This document shows, piece by piece, positions 59,539 through 64,000 of a DNA stretch of 64,000 nt (positions are counted from its first letter, which is position 1; each line of letters opens with the position of its first letter). Both the position numbers and the translations under genes were made by a program. Where the stretch lies: contig OY744471.1 in NCBI GenBank assembly GCA_963556145.1, positions 5,923,835 through 5,987,834 on the forward strand, written 5' to 3'. Source of the stretch: Hygrocybe punicea. Taxonomy: Eukaryota > Basidiomycota > Agaricomycetes > Agaricales > Hygrophoraceae. The notes under the pieces are model-generated. The model was not told the DNA's origin, did no database searches, and saw only the letters and a list, made by a program, of their open reading frames with translations.

Positions 59539-60030
59539 TATCTTTGTAAGCGGGCAATTTGGGTGAGGAGGCCAAGTGTTTTAGATTGTTCCCTCAAGCT
59601 TTCCAGAGATGCTTTGGCATCTATTGACCAAATCGCACGGGGTTTGCTGGCAGGTAGCAAAGAATTGACGAATCGCACGGGGTATCTTTGTAAGCGGGCA
59701 GTTTGGGTGTGAAGGCCAAGTGTTTTAGATTGTTCCCCCAAGCTTTCCAGAGATGCTTTGGCATCTATTGACCAAATCGCACGGGGTTTGCTGGCAGGTA
59801 GCAAAGAATTGACGAATCGCACGGGGTATCTTTGTAAGCGGGCAGTTTGGGTGTGAAGGCCAAGTGTTTTAGATTGTTCCCCCAAGCTTTCCAGAGATGC
59901 TTTGGCATCTATTGACCAAATCGCACGGGGTTTGCTGGCAGGTAGCAAAGAATTGACGAATCGCACGGGGTATCTTTGTAAGCGGGCAGTTTGGGTGAGG
60001 AGGCCAAGTGTTTTAGCTTGTTCCCTCAAG
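59539..60030. repeat. 144-bp tandem repeat, about 3.4 copies
   Basis: TATCTTTGTAAGCGGGCA starts at 59539, 59683, 59827 and 59971, exactly 144 bp apart. Copies 2 and 3 appear identical; copy 1 and the final partial copy differ slightly (GTGAGGAGGCC for GTGTGAAGGCC). Because 144 is 48 codons, the minus strand stays open through all copies (60071-59484, unit around AIWSIDAKASLESLGEQSKT), but no intron, start context or partner exon shows that it is a gene. Confidence 0.9.
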
Positions 60031-60467
60031 CCATTGCCCCCATCATCACAGATCATACCCATAGAGTACATTAATTCCTCGCAGAAACATTACAAACTTC
60101 CATCACTTCTATACTGAAACAAATTAGGATTCCTCAGTTCATTAAAGAAGTTAGGGGAATTTCTACCATCATTCTCAGAGCTTCTTAATCTTGAATCAGT
60201 ACTTAGGGCTACTACTTAGCCATTCAAATTAGAACTACCCACACTGATTACCTTAATATGTCAAAATCAGTCATGTACAAGGCCAGAATAAAATCTTAGC
60301 ATTGTCTGCATTGGTATATGTGGCTGTGTTGTCATGTGACCTGTTTGTGTGGCTACATCTGTTATTCATTATTTGGTCTTAGCCACAATTACATCTTGAC
60401 CTTCAACCACCATCATCTCAGTCAAAATTTTCTTAGTTATACAAACTCTTCACACTTGCATCACAAG
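60031..60467. other. Intergenic upstream of the C2H2/recombinase-like gene
   Basis: AT-rich unique DNA; likely promoter of the next gene. No open frame of note. Confidence 0.4.
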
Positions 60468-63400
60468 ATGAACAAATGCTCCATTTGCCACCAATCTCTT
60501 TCAACACATAAAAATGCATTGCCAAGTCACATCCTCCAAAAACACCGAATTGATAATCCTTGCAAAATTAATGGTGCTCTATTGCCAACATTTAAGTCAA
60601 CTTGAAACATACTTACTGGTGTTTCTTAGGAGTTACTTGGACAGGTCTCCGAGAGAGTCCCGTTGATCCGATACAGTGTCCTATTGCCATCTGCTCATGG
60701 CTAGGTCATGACTATCGTAAATTCAAAATTCACCTCAACGACCAACATTCCACTTTGTCACCATCACCTTGGAATGGTTGCTTGCCAACACAATCTGCTC
60801 CTTACAATGAACCAGGTGCAAGTTCCTCTGCCCCCAAGGACGACGTTGTCAAGCATCATCATCATCATCATACAATCTTGCGTCACCATCCTTATTTCAA
60901 GCCATCCTCAGATCTAGCAGGCCCATCTAGAAGTGGTTCAGATGTCAGGAATATCACTGAACACCAATCTGAAATGGAGATTGACTCAACTGGTAGGCAT
61001 TCTCCTGAGCATGTCAACTAAGCTAACGTGGTTGCATCTAAAGAGATCAAATTGACAATCCCTCTGCAATTGAGGACAGCTTGACCAGTCAGTATATGTG
61101 ATATCTGAGTCATGGAGTGCCAAGCATTTTAATGACATTTCCAGTAACTGCCTTTCCACATCACCTGGATGGTTCCAAGTCATATTTGACCACCAATGAC
61201 ATCTTCACATTTATGGGAGTTCGATTCCACATCCATTTCAAAAAGCTCATTTGTCTTTGTGGCATTGCTCAACTTCCTAGTGCCACAATCACTCACATTC
61301 GGCATCATGGCATTCAATTAACCAACCCACAGATATTAGCCTTTGGAGAAATTGTGGAAGATCTGGGCATTACAGATAATCATGAGGTCACAAAGCCTCC
61401 ACCAGGAGGCCCTCCTATTGAGCTTTTAGATCAGGTCACAGATGGCTTCTGTTGCAATCACTGCACTTTCTGTGCACCCAAAAAGAAATCCTTTGACAAT
61501 CACTGGTACAAGACTCACAAAGACTTGACGATACTTCCTGGATACCGTCATCACTTGGGCACTTTGCAAACATTTTTCAGGCCTGTGGGAGAATGCTACT
61601 TTGAAGTCAATCCTTTGCTCAGCGAACTTTCATCTGATGACATGTTTACGATATACATGCGAGATGAAGTCTCCAACTTTCCTGTGTTCCCAGCAACTGC
61701 ACCTGCTCATGCCCATGAAGTCCCTCCTATGCTTCAACTAACACAATGGCACATCCATCTACAAGACTACAGCCAGGATTATCGTACACGGGGTCACCTC
61801 TTATCTCTCGTCACGCTACCGACTCGTATCTTAAAAAAAGGACTGGGTCATCTGGGCGACATTGTTACCGACTACTTGAAAGACATTCGAGCAAAGGCTA
61901 TAAATTCCACAGTTGCCATGAGATGTCTGCTCATGGAATGCCCTCGGTATGTTACCTCCACAAATCACACTTGTTTGTAGCAAAGAATTCTAATATGTTT
62001 CAACTTGTGTTTGATCACAGAGTCACGCAAAATTGCAAGCACTGGCAACCCCACAGCGATGATGAGACTCTCTATCGTTATGGTCAACCGCTGCATGCAT
62101 TAGCTCAAGCAGTATTGTTAACTTTGGATCCTCATCCCTCCAACTATTCCTTCCCCATATCTCAGGGCACTCGTGTCATCGGCAGAAAGCTCTTGAAGTT
62201 ATTGGACGATCCAAGTCAAGACGACAAAGCAGTCACCATTCTGCATCAGTTCATATACCCATTTTTGTCCATGCAGCAACAACAAGAAGGAGAGTACAGC
62301 AAGTGGTTGGAAGTCTTGGAGTGCTACCTGGCGATTGGGAACATGACTCCTGATGGCAATTTCCAGGATGCTCACGAGTTAACAAAGCCATTTTCAATCT
62401 GGAAGTATATTTGCCGAGGGAGCACATTGTATCAAGGCATTCTGTCAGCTCCACAATTTGAAAACCATGCATACAAGTGAGTGATGACTTGAAGTGATCT
62501 TCTAATAGTCGAGTAACAAATAATTCAGGTCCCTTGAGTATTTTTGCATGCAGAATCTAAGTCTAGGCGTTCTCTCTCCATACAACTTAGTTGTGGACTA
62601 TCAGCGGTTTGCCTCATCATTATCATATGCCAACACTCGCCCTCCAACCGCTACTGTAAATGAGGATGGGACGATCGTGACATACAAGGACAAGACCATG
62701 GAGGTGGAGCGCTGGATCATTGGTCTCAGGATGCTATTTTCTGATGTCAAGGAAGATGTCACCAACCTTTGCAACAACAGTTGCATTACCGTCAATATTC
62801 CAGACATCATTCCAGACGACATGACGGAACGTACTCGTGGTTATGGATGGCTCAACAATGGCAAATTTGTCAAGGACAGAGCCCTCATACAGATATTAAT
62901 GAATGATTCATCCATTGATCTTTGCACCAAGGGCAAGGATGGCCTCATTTTCAAGCCGGGTTCCATGCTTCGCATCATGGAAAAGACAACCAAGATTAAT
63001 GGCCACATAGCGGTTCTATGCCACACCCTTCCTGGACAGCCTTCCAGAATATCAGAGCTAATGGATTCCAAAATACGCAACTCAACTCGTCCACGGACAT
63101 TCTTTCGCAACCATGGTGCAGACTGGCTTGTAACTCGTCGTGTCAAATACGAAAACCAGATTCGCAGAGAGGTCTTCATCCCAAGCAAGCTACCTCCAGA
63201 ACTGCAAGAACTAGTGGATTTCTACCTCCTCATCATTCGTCAGCTGGAAGTCGATTTGGCACGCAAACTGTGGGGAGAAGAAGTTGCGGTGCTCTATCAC
63301 GAATACTTTTTCATGCATTTTGGCAAGCGCATGACTGAGTCACAATTCTCCTCCACTTTGCAGTCTGTGTCAGAGACATACTTTGGCACATCTCTAACAA

Positions 63401-63975
63401 TTCGGCCATACCGGCAGCTGGTCGTGCTGATTGCAAAAGTCTACCTGGGTTCAGAATATGAAATTTATGAAGAAGACGAGGTTGACGTCTTGGCAGAACA
63501 GACTGGCCATTCTACAATGGCACGTCGTAACAATTATGCCATAGAGTGTGGTTTACTTCCTGGTGTCTCAAGTGACCTCATGCTTCGATTTGGTCATGCC
63601 TCTGAATGGTGGTGGCGTCTCACTCGATTTTATCCCAACGGCGTCCCACTTTTGCCTCTACGTCAGCACAGAAAAATCCGTGAAAGCTTTCAAACACCAA
63701 GATCATTATCAACCACCATTAACTCCACCTCACCATCGCCAACGACTGTGGACTTGGGGCGGCTAGTGGAGCAACTGACAGGAGTCATCACAACTTCTGT
63801 CACCCAGATGAAAATGGAACTGGAGCAGCAGATTCAAATCGGTGTTGCTGCAGGCATTGCAGAGTTCATGCAGAGACAAAATGCGTTGGTTGCTCCAGTC
63901 CACAATAACCAACAAGTCATATTGGAACCACCTCCGATACCTCAAAGCAATGAAAACAAGCTCAGGACACGTTGA
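60468..63975 (+). CDS. C2H2 zinc-finger / tyrosine-recombinase-like protein
   Basis: Five exons (60468-60573, 60630-60992, 61145-61946, 62021-62476, 62529-63975) join in frame to 1,057 aa. The N-terminus has finger-like motifs: CSICHQSLSTHKNALPSHIL, then CPIAICSWLGHDYRKFKIHL, and CCNHCTFCAPKKKSFDNHWY. Middle: LQLTQWHIHLQDY and YPFLSMQQQQEGEYSKWLEV. The C-terminal domain contains LIFKPGSMLRIMEKTTKING, QLEVDLARKLWGEEVAVLYH, MTESQFSSTLQSVSE, SLTIRPYRQLVVLIAKVYLG and EQTGHSTMARRNNYAIECGL. The R-x(2)-R, GH and final Tyr pattern resembles the C-terminal half of tyrosine recombinases. The same domain order is familiar from N-terminal parts of mushroom telomere-linked RecQ-like proteins, but no helicase follows before the stop at 63975. 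A role in DNA integration is inferred. Apparently intact. Confidence 0.7.
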
Positions 63976-64000
63976 TAACTTTGATGACATCTATGCCTTG

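Noticed and set aside
60842..60895. His-rich run (CATCAT repeats) as a separate microsatellite
   Set aside because: It is short and lies inside exon 2 of the C2H2/recombinase-like gene, where it encodes a His run in frame.

Overview
The window looks like a transposon-rich chromosomal region of a filamentous basidiomycete, most likely an Agaricomycete. Coding stretches are split by many short introns (about 45-60 bp, GT..AG). The recognisable families are ones expanded in mushrooms: a Plavaka-type transposase, a TET/JBP-like 2OG-Fe(II) oxygenase, a JmjC protein, Ulp1-type peptidases and a mushroom-type P-loop NTPase. There is no sign of bacterial gene organisation, and I recognised no rRNA, tRNA or CRISPR. 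All calls come from reading the sequence and from remembered family features; no database search was made.

Layout. 0-4 kb: decayed copies of host genes (ribosomal protein eS6, an OPT-family transporter). 4-7.7 kb: tandem repeats, low-complexity DNA and small inverted-repeat elements. 7.9-27.7 kb: a dense set of chromatin/SUMO-type genes: sirtuin (-), a large Ulp1-like gene 'A' with a stop codon (+), Ulp1 peptidase 1 (-), a 450-bp hairpin element, a kinase-like gene (-), Ulp1 peptidase 2 (+), a TET/JBP-like oxygenase (-) and a JmjC protein (+). 27.7-34.9 kb: repeats and fragments (a membrane protein, a BTB protein). 35-44.2 kb: a Plavaka-type element with 16-bp inverted repeats, an apparently intact transposase and a second gene, into which a 2,856-bp non-autonomous LTR element has recently inserted (identical 155-bp LTRs, 4-bp target duplication, PBS, PPT, one 735-aa ORF). 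44.2-52.4 kb: decayed copies of coatomer beta and CstF-64, and a frameshifted NTPase gene. 53-64 kb: three apparently intact genes: a BAH-PHD reader (340 aa), divergently paired with a 1,506-aa Ulp1-like protein 'B' (intact homologue of A), followed by a 144-bp tandem repeat and a 1,057-aa C2H2 / tyrosine-recombinase-like protein.

Interpretation. The best candidate for an undescribed system is the 53-64 kb block: a chromatin reader, a very large protein with a Ulp1-like H...Q-DC-G peptidase signature near its N-terminus and an acidic tail, and a DNA-binding recombinase-like protein. Its diverged relative A sits in the other cluster beside true Ulp1 peptidases and DNA/histone-modifying oxygenases. 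I infer that these are cargo, or parts, of large mobile elements that act on SUMO and chromatin. That is a hypothesis; termini for such an element were not found. A second theme is decay: several gene copies carry Arg-to-Cys/His/Gln changes or TGA stops that fit C-to-T change at CpG.
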